In this document: piece after piece, positions 34,696 through 41,471 of the stretch
Layout: every line of letters starts with the position of its first letter
Position numbering within the stretch: the first letter of the stretch is position 1
Assembly: GCF_042651785.1 (NCBI RefSeq)
Contig: NZ_JBHSEC010000019.1
Location: 186,001-250,000, forward strand
Reading direction: 5' to 3'
Length of the DNA: 64,000 nt
Source of the DNA: Chungangia koreensis
GTDB lineage: Bacteria > Bacillota > Bacilli > Bacillales_A > Planococcaceae
Notes under the pieces: model-generated
Seen by the model: only the letters and a program-made list of their open reading frames with translations
Told to the model about the DNA's origin: nothing
Databases searched by the model: none
Made by a program: the position numbers and the translations under genes

Positions 34696-35889
34696 TTACT
34701 CTTCAAACGGCCATTTCGGCAGCATGTTGTTGAGCGGTTTATCTTCACGATAACCCAATGCATATTCAGCTTGCATAATTGTATGGATCTCACGTGTTCC
34801 TTCGTAAATGACCGGTGCTTTGGAATTCCGCAAGAAACGTGCTACTGGATACTCATCGGAATATCCATAAGCGCCATGGATTTGGACGGCATCATCCGCC
34901 GCTTGGTTCGCGAAGTCGCAAGCTTGCCATTTGGCAAGGGAGGTTTCACGCGTATTGCGGACTCCTTTATTTTTCAATTCACCCACGCGGTAAACTAAGA
35001 GGCGGCTCATTTGAAGACCTGCTTCCATTTTGGCTATCATCTGCTGGACAAGCTGATGACGGCCGATCGGTTGGCCGAATGTCTGGCGTTCATTCGCATA
35101 TTTGACGCTTTCCTCCAAACAAGCCATTATGAGTCCAGCTGCTCCTGCCGCTACTGTAAAACGACCGTTGTCGAGTGCTGACATGGCAATCTTAAAGCCT
35201 TCCCCTTCTTCTCCAAGGCGGTTAGCGGCCGGAACACGCATATTATCAAAGAACAATTCACCTGTGTTCCCTGCACGAATCCCGTATTTTCCTTTGATCG
35301 CTTTGGAAGAAAAACCTGGCATTGTCCGTTCCACGATGAAGGCACTGATTCCGTGATGCTTTTTGGATTTATCCGTATAAGCGAAAACGATGAAATGGTC
35401 CGCTACATCACAAAGTGATATCCACGTTTTTTGCCCATTCAGGATATAGTCATCGCCGTCTCGGACAGCAGTTGTCGCCATTGCCGCTACATCCGAACCA
35501 GCTCCCGGTTCCGTCAAGCCGAATGCCCCTATTTTTTCTCCTAACGCTTGAGGAGTTAAATATTTTTGTTTCTGTTCTTCCGTTCCCCATTGCATCAACG
35601 TCATGGAGTTGAGCCCGATATGAACCGAAACGGCTGTACGGAAGGCTGTATCTCCTCGTTCTAATTCCTCACAAACGATGGCCAATGAGTTGTAATCCAT
35701 TCCGCTGCCACCATATTTTTCAGGAACACAGACACCCATGAGGCCAAGATCTGCAAGCCTCTTCCAAATAATCGGGTCGAATCCGCCTTTTGCATCCCAC
35801 TCCCCGATATGAGGCAGAATTTCATCGTTCACGAATTGGCGGACCGTTTTCCGGAGAAGTTGCTGCTCTTCGGTAAAATCGAAATTCAT
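34696..35889 (-). CDS. Acyl-CoA dehydrogenase (possibly glutaryl-CoA type)
   Basis: A 397-residue FAD acyl-CoA dehydrogenase: FTEEQQLLRKTVRQF at the start, FGLTEPGAGSD (about residue 125), WISLCD, GFKIAMSALDNGR and the catalytic Glu in IYEGTREIHTI (about 360). The Glu position in YEGT is the short/medium-chain and glutaryl-CoA type. It is last in an operon after lysine 6-dehydrogenase and aldehyde dehydrogenase genes, which makes a role on glutaryl-CoA from lysine plausible but unproven. ATG 35889 has GGGAGATAGG upstream; an earlier in-frame start at 35916 overlaps the previous gene. Confidence 0.85.
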   Translation of the reverse strand: MNFDFTEEQQLLRKTVRQFVNDEILPHIGEWDAKGGFDPIIWKRLADLGLMGVCVPEKYGGSGMDYNSLAIVCEELERGDTAFRTAVSVHIGLNSMTLMQWGTEEQKQKYLTPQALGEKIGAFGLTEPGAGSDVAAMATTAVRDGDDYILNGQKTWISLCDVADHFIVFAYTDKSKKHHGISAFIVERTMPGFSSKAIKGKYGIRAGNTGELFFDNMRVPAANRLGEEGEGFKIAMSALDNGRFTVAAGAAGLIMACLEESVKYANERQTFGQPIGRHQLVQQMIAKMEAGLQMSRLLVYRVGELKNKGVRNTRETSLAKWQACDFANQAADDAVQIHGAYGYSDEYPVARFLRNSKAPVIYEGTREIHTIMQAEYALGYREDKPLNNMLPKWPFEE

Positions 35890-35912
35890 TTTCCTATCTC
35901 CCTTTAACTCGG

Positions 35913-37079
35913 TCAAGCCATGACCGAATCCTCAATGATCTTTTCTTTAATTTCTACTCCGCGTGCAGCCATTTCCTTAATATATAAGTCACCTGGAACA
36001 ATCGTTTCAGGAACGTGTACCCCACGTTTTTGAATAACGCCGTTTCCAATCATCTGCGCAACAACCGAAATCGTATTAGCAGTAGCACGCGCCATAGCTG
36101 TTACATTTGTATCCATGTCTTTCAAAGTAATCAAATCGTATTCATACGTCTCTTCTTTTCCGGCTTTCAATCCGGAAACGATGACGCGAAGAACGACTGC
36201 GTCCTGTTTATCGCCCAACAACAGTTGAGGAGTCAATACCTCTTTCATCACATCACGGACACGCACTTCTGTTCCGTTCACTGTCACTTTGTTGTCACGC
36301 TGAAGCAGGCCCAAGTCGACGAGAAGCTGGAATTTCTCAGCATGCCCTTGGTAACGGACTGTCTTGTACTCAAGCGTTTCAATGTTCGGGAATGTTTTGG
36401 TCAGAGTGGATGTACCGCCTGACGTATGGAACGCCTCCAATTCACCGAATCCATCGAAATCAATAGCCTCGATTTCAGATAACGATTCCACTTCTTCCAG
36501 TTTTCCATTCCGTAGTACATGGGACGGATCTGTGTAATGATCGAATACCCCTTCAAGGGAGAACACGATATTGTAATTAAACGGTGGTTCTGGTTTGACC
36601 GGAATTCCTCCTACGTAAAGTCGAATCGCCTTTACTTCATCAAGCTTGCTTGCTCCGTATCCGGAAAGAATATTAATCATTCCCGGTGCAACGCCCAAGT
36701 CCGGAATTAAGGTTACGCCTTTAGCTACCGCTTCATCATGAAGACCTAACACGGCGTCAGTCGCACCGCCGATATGTCCTCCTAAGTCTACGGAATGCAC
36801 GCCGATCTCGACCGCAGTACGCGCGACCTTCTCATTGAACGTATAGAATAATGCATTGATCACGACGTCCCCTTTGCCCATCACTTCCTTAAGTTGGGCA
36901 TCGTCGTTTGCATCCAATTTTAGAACTTCAATCTTATCGGAACCCAACCGGTCGACAAATGCGTTAGCCTGGCCGGTATTCATATCACATAGAAAAACCT
37001 TTTCCACCTTTTCGCTTTTCACTAAATCCCGAGCAGCTTCTTTCCCCATAAGGCCTGCGCCTAATACTGTCACTTTCAT
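35913..37079 (-). CDS. L-lysine 6-dehydrogenase-like saccharopine dehydrogenase family protein
   Basis: The 388-residue protein starts with the Rossmann motif VLGAGLMGKEAARDLV and contains DLGGHIGG, IPDLGVAPGMINILSGYGAS, VGGIPVKPEPPFNYN and FHTSGGTSTLTKTFPN. The pattern is very close to my memory of Geobacillus L-lysine 6-dehydrogenase, which oxidises lysine at the epsilon carbon with NAD to give allysine (2-aminoadipate 6-semialdehyde). The next upstream gene encodes an aldehyde dehydrogenase that could act on this product. It is 24 bases from that gene. The alternative is a generic saccharopine dehydrogenase-like reductase. Confidence 0.8.
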   Translation of the reverse strand: MKVTVLGAGLMGKEAARDLVKSEKVEKVFLCDMNTGQANAFVDRLGSDKIEVLKLDANDDAQLKEVMGKGDVVINALFYTFNEKVARTAVEIGVHSVDLGGHIGGATDAVLGLHDEAVAKGVTLIPDLGVAPGMINILSGYGASKLDEVKAIRLYVGGIPVKPEPPFNYNIVFSLEGVFDHYTDPSHVLRNGKLEEVESLSEIEAIDFDGFGELEAFHTSGGTSTLTKTFPNIETLEYKTVRYQGHAEKFQLLVDLGLLQRDNKVTVNGTEVRVRDVMKEVLTPQLLLGDKQDAVVLRVIVSGLKAGKEETYEYDLITLKDMDTNVTAMARATANTISVVAQMIGNGVIQKRGVHVPETIVPGDLYIKEMAARGVEIKEKIIEDSVMA

Positions 37080-37103
37080 ATGAAAATCCCCTTTGTGAGT
37101 AGA

Positions 37104-38579
37104 TTATTCCGTGTCGATTTGCGCCCGTTGCAATTTACCGCTGAAGTCTACGTAAACGCTCTTCCATTCTGTGTATACGTCAAGTGCCGCTACGCCAGAG
37201 TCACGGTGTCCGTTTCCAGTCCCCTTCGTTCCGCCGAACGGTAAGTGAATCTCTGCTCCTGTTGTACCAGCGTTTACGTATACGATCCCTGTATCAAGGT
37301 CACGTTGGGCTTTAAATACCCGATTGACATCACGTGTAAAGATCGAGCTGGATAGGCCATATTTAACACTGTTATTCACTTCGATCGCTTCTTCCAAGCT
37401 GCCCACTTCAATTAGTGAGACGACCGGTCCGAAAATCTCCTCTTGTGCGATTCGAGCATTTGCGGGCACATCCGTGAATAACGTCGGCTCGTAATAGCAA
37501 CCTTTGTCATAAGGAGAATCAGTCATGATCTGCCCACCAGTGAGCAACTTTGCTTCCCCTTGTCCGATTTCCACATAGCTATGGATTTTTTCCAAAGCGG
37601 CTTTATTGATGACCGGACCAACTTTAACGGATTCGTCCAAGCCATCCCCGATCGTCAACTGTTTCATCGCTTCTAATAGGCGGGTTTCCAGTTCTGCTTT
37701 CACGTCCTTATGAACAATAACCCGGCTGCATGCCGTACATCTTTGACCTGCAGTTCCGAATGCGCTCCAAAGAATTCCTTCTACCGCCAAATTTAAATCT
37801 GCATCATCCATGACGATAACTGCGTTCTTCCCACCCATTTCAAGCGAAACTTTCTTTAGGTGGCGGCCGCCCAACTCAGCTACTTTGCTTCCAGTGTCCG
37901 TTGAACCTGTAAACGAGATGACTTTAACATCCGGATGTTCAATCATGGCAGTTCCAACTTCTGAACCGGAACCGAATACGATATTCGCAACCCCTGCCGG
38001 GAAACCAACCTCATCAAAGATCTTTGCCATTTCATAGGCCAGCATCGGCGTTTCAGTTGCAGGCTTCCAGATGAACGTATTTCCCGCAACGATCGCCGGG
38101 AAAGACTTCCACGTTGCGATTGCTACCGGGAAGTTCCAAGGGGTAATTAATCCGACTACCCCAATCGGCGCACGCACACTCATTGCAAATTTATCAGCCA
38201 GTTCGGATGGCGTCGTTTCCCCAAATAGGCGGCGGCCTTCCCCTGCCATGTAATACGCCATGTCAATCCCTTCTTGCACTTCACCGCGCGCTTCCTCGAT
38301 CACTTTTCCCATTTCCTTTGTGAGCACCTGAGCCAAATGCTCTTTTCGTTCTTTCATCACACGTCCAATTTCATATAAGTAGTCCGCCCGTTTCGGTGCA
38401 GGAACGAGCGCCCATTTCTTTTGGGCTTCCTTCGCTGCTTTAACAGCAGCTTCCACATCTTCCTTAGTTGATAACTGTACCTGCGCCAGCTCTTCGCCAT
38501 TTGCAGGATTCAGGACCGCTGCATAGTTAGCGTTTGAAGGCTCTTGCCATGAACCTCCGTAGTAGTTATGTAGTTTCAT
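37104..38579 (-). CDS. NAD(P)-dependent aldehyde dehydrogenase
   Basis: A 491-residue ALDH: WNFPVAIATWKSFPAIVAGN (NAD-binding Asn and Lys), FTGSTDTGSKVAE, catalytic Glu in LEMGGKNAV (about residue 262), and catalytic Cys in GTAGQRCTACSR (about 296). The C-terminal PFGGTKGTGNGHRD and LDVYTEWK fit the amino-adipate or succinate-semialdehyde like group. In this operon the probable substrate is allysine, giving 2-aminoadipate. Start ATG is preceded by AAGGGGAATG. A perfect cre site lies 23 bases upstream. It is the first gene of the three-gene operon. Confidence 0.85.
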   Translation of the reverse strand: MKLHNYYGGSWQEPSNANYAAVLNPANGEELAQVQLSTKEDVEAAVKAAKEAQKKWALVPAPKRADYLYEIGRVMKERKEHLAQVLTKEMGKVIEEARGEVQEGIDMAYYMAGEGRRLFGETTPSELADKFAMSVRAPIGVVGLITPWNFPVAIATWKSFPAIVAGNTFIWKPATETPMLAYEMAKIFDEVGFPAGVANIVFGSGSEVGTAMIEHPDVKVISFTGSTDTGSKVAELGGRHLKKVSLEMGGKNAVIVMDDADLNLAVEGILWSAFGTAGQRCTACSRVIVHKDVKAELETRLLEAMKQLTIGDGLDESVKVGPVINKAALEKIHSYVEIGQGEAKLLTGGQIMTDSPYDKGCYYEPTLFTDVPANARIAQEEIFGPVVSLIEVGSLEEAIEVNNSVKYGLSSSIFTRDVNRVFKAQRDLDTGIVYVNAGTTGAEIHLPFGGTKGTGNGHRDSGVAALDVYTEWKSVYVDFSGKLQRAQIDTE

Positions 38580-38601
38580 GCAAACATTCCCCTTTCTGTA
38601 A

Positions 38602-38615
38602 TGAAACCGTTTTCA
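38602..38615. promoter_or_regulatory. cre site (CcpA)
   Basis: TGAAACCGTTTTCA matches all 14 positions of the consensus TGWAANCGNTNWCA. It lies just upstream of the aldehyde dehydrogenase ATG and should give carbon catabolite repression of the lysine operon. Confidence 0.75.
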
Positions 38616-38681
38616 CTCTTCTAATTCGACACAGACCTGTTTATTCCTCTAGGAATACGGAAAATTCTGCAAATCTATTAA

Positions 38682-38709
38682 TGAAACTTTCCTGCCCAAT
38701 TATCGTATG
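38682..38709 (+). promoter_or_regulatory. SigW-type ECF promoter
   Basis: TGAAAC (38682-38687), 16-base spacer, CGTATG (38704-38709) matches the B. subtilis SigW consensus TGAAAC-N16-CGTA exactly. The AIM24-like ATG is 43 bases downstream. Confidence 0.7.
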
Positions 38710-38751
38710 CTTAAGAGGTTAAAAACTTTTCTATTAGGAGGAAAATTTACA

Positions 38752-39552
38752 ATGAACAATCATGAAATTGACTTCAAACTGCATGGAGACGATATGCAAT
38801 TCGTAGAGGTGGAACTGGATCCAGATGAAACCGTCATCGCAGAAGCGGGAAGTTTAATGATGATGGAGGAAGGAATTTCAATGGAAACCATTTTCGGCGA
38901 TGGTTCCAGTTCTTCAGGCGGCGGTGGACTGATGGGGAAATTGATGGGTGCTGGTAAACGGTTAATTACAGGTGAAAGTTTGTTCATGACGACCTTTACA
39001 AACACAAGCTATGGCAAAAAGCACGTATCGTTCGCCTCCCCTTACCCAGGCAAAATCATTCCAATGGATTTAAGTGAGTATGGCGGCAAAATTGTCTGCC
39101 AGAAAGACGCATTTCTTGCTGCAGCGAAAGGTGTTTCAGTAGGTGTTGAATTCCAGCGGAAAATCGGTGCCGGTTTCTTCGGTGGTGAAGGATTCATCAT
39201 GCAGAAGCTCGAAGGAGACGGTATGGCATTCGTTCACGCTGGCGGTACGATCATTAAGAAAGACCTACAACCAGGTGAAGTGCTTCGTGTAGATACGGGT
39301 TGTTTAGTAGCTATGACAAAAGAAGTGGATTACAACATCGAAATGGTAAAGGGTGTGAAGACTGCTCTATTTGGCGGTGAAGGACTGTTCTTCGCAACAC
39401 TTCGTGGACCTGGATCAGTCTGGATCCAATCATTGCCGTTCAGCCGTTTAGCAAGCCGTGTCTTTGCCGCTGCACCACAAACTCCAGGTGGCGGTTCTCA
39501 AGGTGAAGGCAGCATTGCCGGTGGATTATTTGATTTGTTAGGTGGAAAATAA
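38752..39552 (+). CDS. AIM24/TIGR00266-family protein
   Basis: The 266-residue soluble protein is of the TIGR00266/AIM24 type, a beta-helix-like family (the mitochondrial member is AIM24) with no settled function in bacteria. A Gly/Ser-rich turn DGSSSSGGGGLMGKLMGAGK (about residues 48-67) is followed by GESLFMTTFTN, QKDAFLAAAKGVSV and GGEGFIMQKLEG. It ends in a Gly-rich tail with GGLFDLLGGK. AGGAGGAAAATTTACA precedes the ATG at 38752; a longer frame from 38707 starts within the promoter. The SigW-type promoter suggests envelope-stress induction. Confidence 0.8.
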   Translation: MNNHEIDFKLHGDDMQFVEVELDPDETVIAEAGSLMMMEEGISMETIFGDGSSSSGGGGLMGKLMGAGKRLITGESLFMTTFTNTSYGKKHVSFASPYPGKIIPMDLSEYGGKIVCQKDAFLAAAKGVSVGVEFQRKIGAGFFGGEGFIMQKLEGDGMAFVHAGGTIIKKDLQPGEVLRVDTGCLVAMTKEVDYNIEMVKGVKTALFGGEGLFFATLRGPGSVWIQSLPFSRLASRVFAAAPQTPGGGSQGEGSIAGGLFDLLGGK

Positions 39553-39561
39553 AGTGAATGG

Positions 39562-39600
39562 GCTGTTTCCAGGGATGTTTCCTTGGAAACAGCTTTTTTG
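39562..39600 (+). terminator. Terminator after the AIM24-like gene
   Basis: GCTGTTTCCA/TGGAAACAGC stem, 12-base loop, TTTTTTG tail. Confidence 0.9.
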
Positions 39601-39634
39601 TTGTAATCAGCAAAGGTTTTGCTTCCTTGCCAAA

Positions 39635-39773
39635 AATGGTTGGAAACTTTGACCGTTTGGTTGGAATCTTTCGCTGTTTGGTTGGAATCTAAACGATTTC
39701 GTTGGAAACTTTCACTGTTTGGTTGGAAACTAATCCATTTTCATTGGAAACCTACCAAATTCCTCAAAATAAA
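39635..39773. repeat. 21-bp tandem repeat block A (six units)
   Basis: Six copies built on TTTGGTTGGAA followed by about ten variable bases; successive TTGG cores start at 39640, 39661, 39682, 39702, 39723 and 39744 (spacing 21, 21, 20, 21, 21). The block ends with CCAAATTCCTCAAAATAAA. Translated it would give W-L-E-S or W-K-L type heptads, but there is no ribosome binding site. The interval to block B, 39774-39846, contains a decayed copy of a terminator-like stem and nothing else recognisable. Confidence 0.85.
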
Positions 39774-39846
39774 TAAACGATTCCGTATTGTAAAAGGAAT
39801 CACATCATTTACCCTGAAAATAACAATAGTTTTTTCTCCAACTCAA

Positions 39847-40003
39847 AATGGTTGGAAACTTTGACTGTTTGGTTGGAATCTTTCGCTGTTTGGTTGGAAA
39901 GTTTCGCTGTTTGGTTGGAATCTAAACGATTTCGTTGGAAACTTTCACTATTTCGTTGGAAACTAATCCATTTTCATTGGAAACCGACCAAATTCCTCAA
40001 AAT
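39847..40003. repeat. 21-bp tandem repeat block B (seven units)
   Basis: A second copy of block A, 212 bases downstream, with one extra unit; TTGG cores at 39852, 39873, 39894, 39915, 39935, 39956 and 39977 (spacing 21, 21, 21, 20, 21, 21). The order of unit variants is the same as in block A, including the 20-bp step, and the same tail (CCAAATTCCTCAAAATAAA) follows, showing that the whole block was duplicated. Confidence 0.85.
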
Positions 40004-40036
40004 AAAATCCCGATTCCAAATTGGAACCGGGATTTT
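40004..40036. terminator. Bidirectional terminator
   Basis: AAAATCCCG.TTCC pairs with GGAA.CGGGATTTT around AAATT. It ends the MFS gene on the minus strand. Confidence 0.85.
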
Positions 40037-40041
40037 CCCAT

Positions 40042-41226
40042 TCAAACTAGTTTCCTCATTCTCCATAAGAAGAACAATGTCGGCAAAATTAAAACAGCTG
40101 ATGTAGCAATGCCCCCGCTGATTGAAGTGTACAATGCAATCAAACCAACTAACGGTCCACCCGCTACTTGCCCTAATGCATCTAATTGTCCGAACATCGA
40201 CAATGCGGTTGCTCGCCCTTTCGATTCCAATCGTTCATTCGTCATGACGCTCATAAGTGGATAATTGACATTACGCATGGCAGCAATTACCCAGTATAAA
40301 AGTACGGCTACGATGAATTGGCCGGTAAAGGCGAAGATTAACATCGAGACCGTCAACACCCCGTTCGTGATAAACAATACAGTAGCATACCGCTTTTTCA
40401 CACGAAGCTCTACGATTTTCAACACCACTATATTCAGCAAAAATGCCACTGCGTAAAACGCACCGAACCAATAGATCGACTGTTCTTCAGGTAGGTTAAA
40501 TCCTTCGATAAACTGGGCGCCCCATAACCGGTCGAACCCCTCGCTCGCAAGACCCCATAGAAGTGTGATGAAAGCAATGCTTACTAACACCGTATTCCCT
40601 TTTATGTGGGTTACGCCGCCTTTAATCGCCGTCATCATTTGTGTGAGACCAGATACCCCCTCACTTGAAGACGAAACGAACTTTGTTTCCGGCATAATAA
40701 CAAACGCAATAATTGCTAACAAAATCAGTAATCCGCCGGCAATTAAGATCGTTGCCTGAACCGAAAAGACTGTAGCAAGAAGGACACTCACAAGGATGCC
40801 CGTAAATCTACCGAATGAACTGAACTGTGCTCCCTTCAGAAACACTCTGTCCAATCCCTTCCCTTCCAACTCATCAGCAATCCATGCCTGTTCAGCTCCG
40901 CTGATAAACGTCCAGCCGAGCCCCCATAGTGCAGATCCAGCGGCAATCGCCCAAAATACAGGGAAGCTTCCTTCCAACAAATGAGCAAAGCCTAATATAG
41001 TCATCCCGATGATCAGAGACCGTTTCCGACCGAAGAAGTCAGCGACCAATCCTGTCGGCATTTCAAAAAGCAGGACCGAGACTTCCATGATTGTTCCGAT
41101 GAGTACCAATTCCAAAGGATTTAAGCCTGCGTTGGAGACATAGTAAATGGCATTCAGTGTAAACACCATTTGAATGATGAATGAGCGTGAGCTTGTTACC
41201 AAATAATAAATATTTCTAATAGACAA
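40042..41226 (-). CDS. MFS efflux transporter under leader-peptide control
   Basis: The 394-residue protein has about twelve membrane helices. The MFS motif A loop GLVADFFGRKRSLIIG lies between helices 2 and 3 (about residues 58-73); FEMPTGLVADFFGRK is the efflux-like form. It resembles Tap/TetV-like multidrug exporters in layout, but I cannot name a substrate. The start is TTG with GGAGGAAACAACA upstream, and that ribosome binding site lies in a hairpin (arm 3, see the attenuator entry). The gene is preceded by a leader peptide and its own promoter, so induction by a ribosome-targeting drug is likely. Convergent with the repeat region. Confidence 0.8.
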   Translation of the reverse strand: MSIRNIYYLVTSSRSFIIQMVFTLNAIYYVSNAGLNPLELVLIGTIMEVSVLLFEMPTGLVADFFGRKRSLIIGMTILGFAHLLEGSFPVFWAIAAGSALWGLGWTFISGAEQAWIADELEGKGLDRVFLKGAQFSSFGRFTGILVSVLLATVFSVQATILIAGGLLILLAIIAFVIMPETKFVSSSSEGVSGLTQMMTAIKGGVTHIKGNTVLVSIAFITLLWGLASEGFDRLWGAQFIEGFNLPEEQSIYWFGAFYAVAFLLNIVVLKIVELRVKKRYATVLFITNGVLTVSMLIFAFTGQFIVAVLLYWVIAAMRNVNYPLMSVMTNERLESKGRATALSMFGQLDALGQVAGGPLVGLIALYTSISGGIATSAVLILPTLFFLWRMRKLV

Positions 41227-41235
41227 TGTTGTTTC

Positions 41236-41307
41236 CTCCGATTTAAAAGATTCTTATGAATCAAATCGGAGAATAAGTGAATTATGCCAACATACCCTCC
41301 GATTTGA
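41236..41307 (-). promoter_or_regulatory. Translation attenuator of the MFS gene
   Basis: Three complementary segments lie on the transcript. Arm 1 (41307-41297, TCAAATCGGAG, inside the leader ORF) and arm 2 (41271-41261, CTCCGATTTGA) pair perfectly over 11 bases. Arm 2 also pairs over 9 bases with arm 3 (41244-41236, AAATCGGAG), which contains the MFS ribosome binding site; a nested GATTC-ATAA-GAATC stem strengthens the 2:3 hairpin. The folds exclude each other: 1:2 leaves the site free, 2:3 hides it. Confidence 0.72.
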
Positions 41308-41335
41308 ACGTGAGTACCAATGTTGTGCTTTTCAT
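41282..41335 (-). CDS. Leader peptide of the MFS gene (17 codons)
   Basis: ATG at 41335 (or a first ATG at 41341) follows AAGGGAG, reads MKSTTLVLTFKSEGMLA and stops at TAA 41284-41282. Codons 10-13 encode attenuator arm 1. A ribosome that stalls before codon 10 would leave arm 1 free to pair with arm 2 and open the MFS ribosome binding site, while free translation would disrupt arm 1 and let arm 2 close the site. Length and layout are those of erm, cat and tet leader peptides. The peptide is not known to me as a described leader. Confidence 0.65.
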   Translation of the reverse strand: MKSTTLVLTFKSEGMLA

Positions 41336-41365
41336 ATTCATCTCTCCCTTAAGTAAACTGAATTA

Positions 41366-41394
41366 AGTATAAGTTTTAACGACTTTGCTGTCAC
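41366..41394 (-). promoter_or_regulatory. Promoter of the leader-MFS transcript
   Basis: On the minus strand GTGACA (41394-41389) and TATACT (41371-41366) have a 17-base spacer, so the RNA would start near 41359 and the leader to the MFS start would be about 130 bases. Confidence 0.7.
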
Positions 41395-41411
41395 TACATA
41401 TTTTGTACTGT

Positions 41412-41425
41412 TGCAAACGTTTTCT
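41412..41425. promoter_or_regulatory. Possible cre site upstream of the histidine kinase gene
   Basis: TGCAAACGTTTTCT has 12 of 14 consensus matches with an intact CG core. It lies 47 bases before the kinase start. Confidence 0.35.
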
Positions 41426-41471
41426 ATTAAGCGCAAAATATGAAGTAAGATTTATAGAAAGAGTGAAAATT

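Noticed and set aside
39635..40003. CRISPR array
   Set aside because: The units are contiguous 21-mers without unique spacers of constant length, and there are no cas genes.
39619..40106. Two overlapping frames with W-L-E-S and W-K-L heptads
   Set aside because: They arise from the 21-bp repeats, lack ribosome binding sites, and the 20-bp step shifts the frame. I treat the region as DNA repeats and not as protein-coding.
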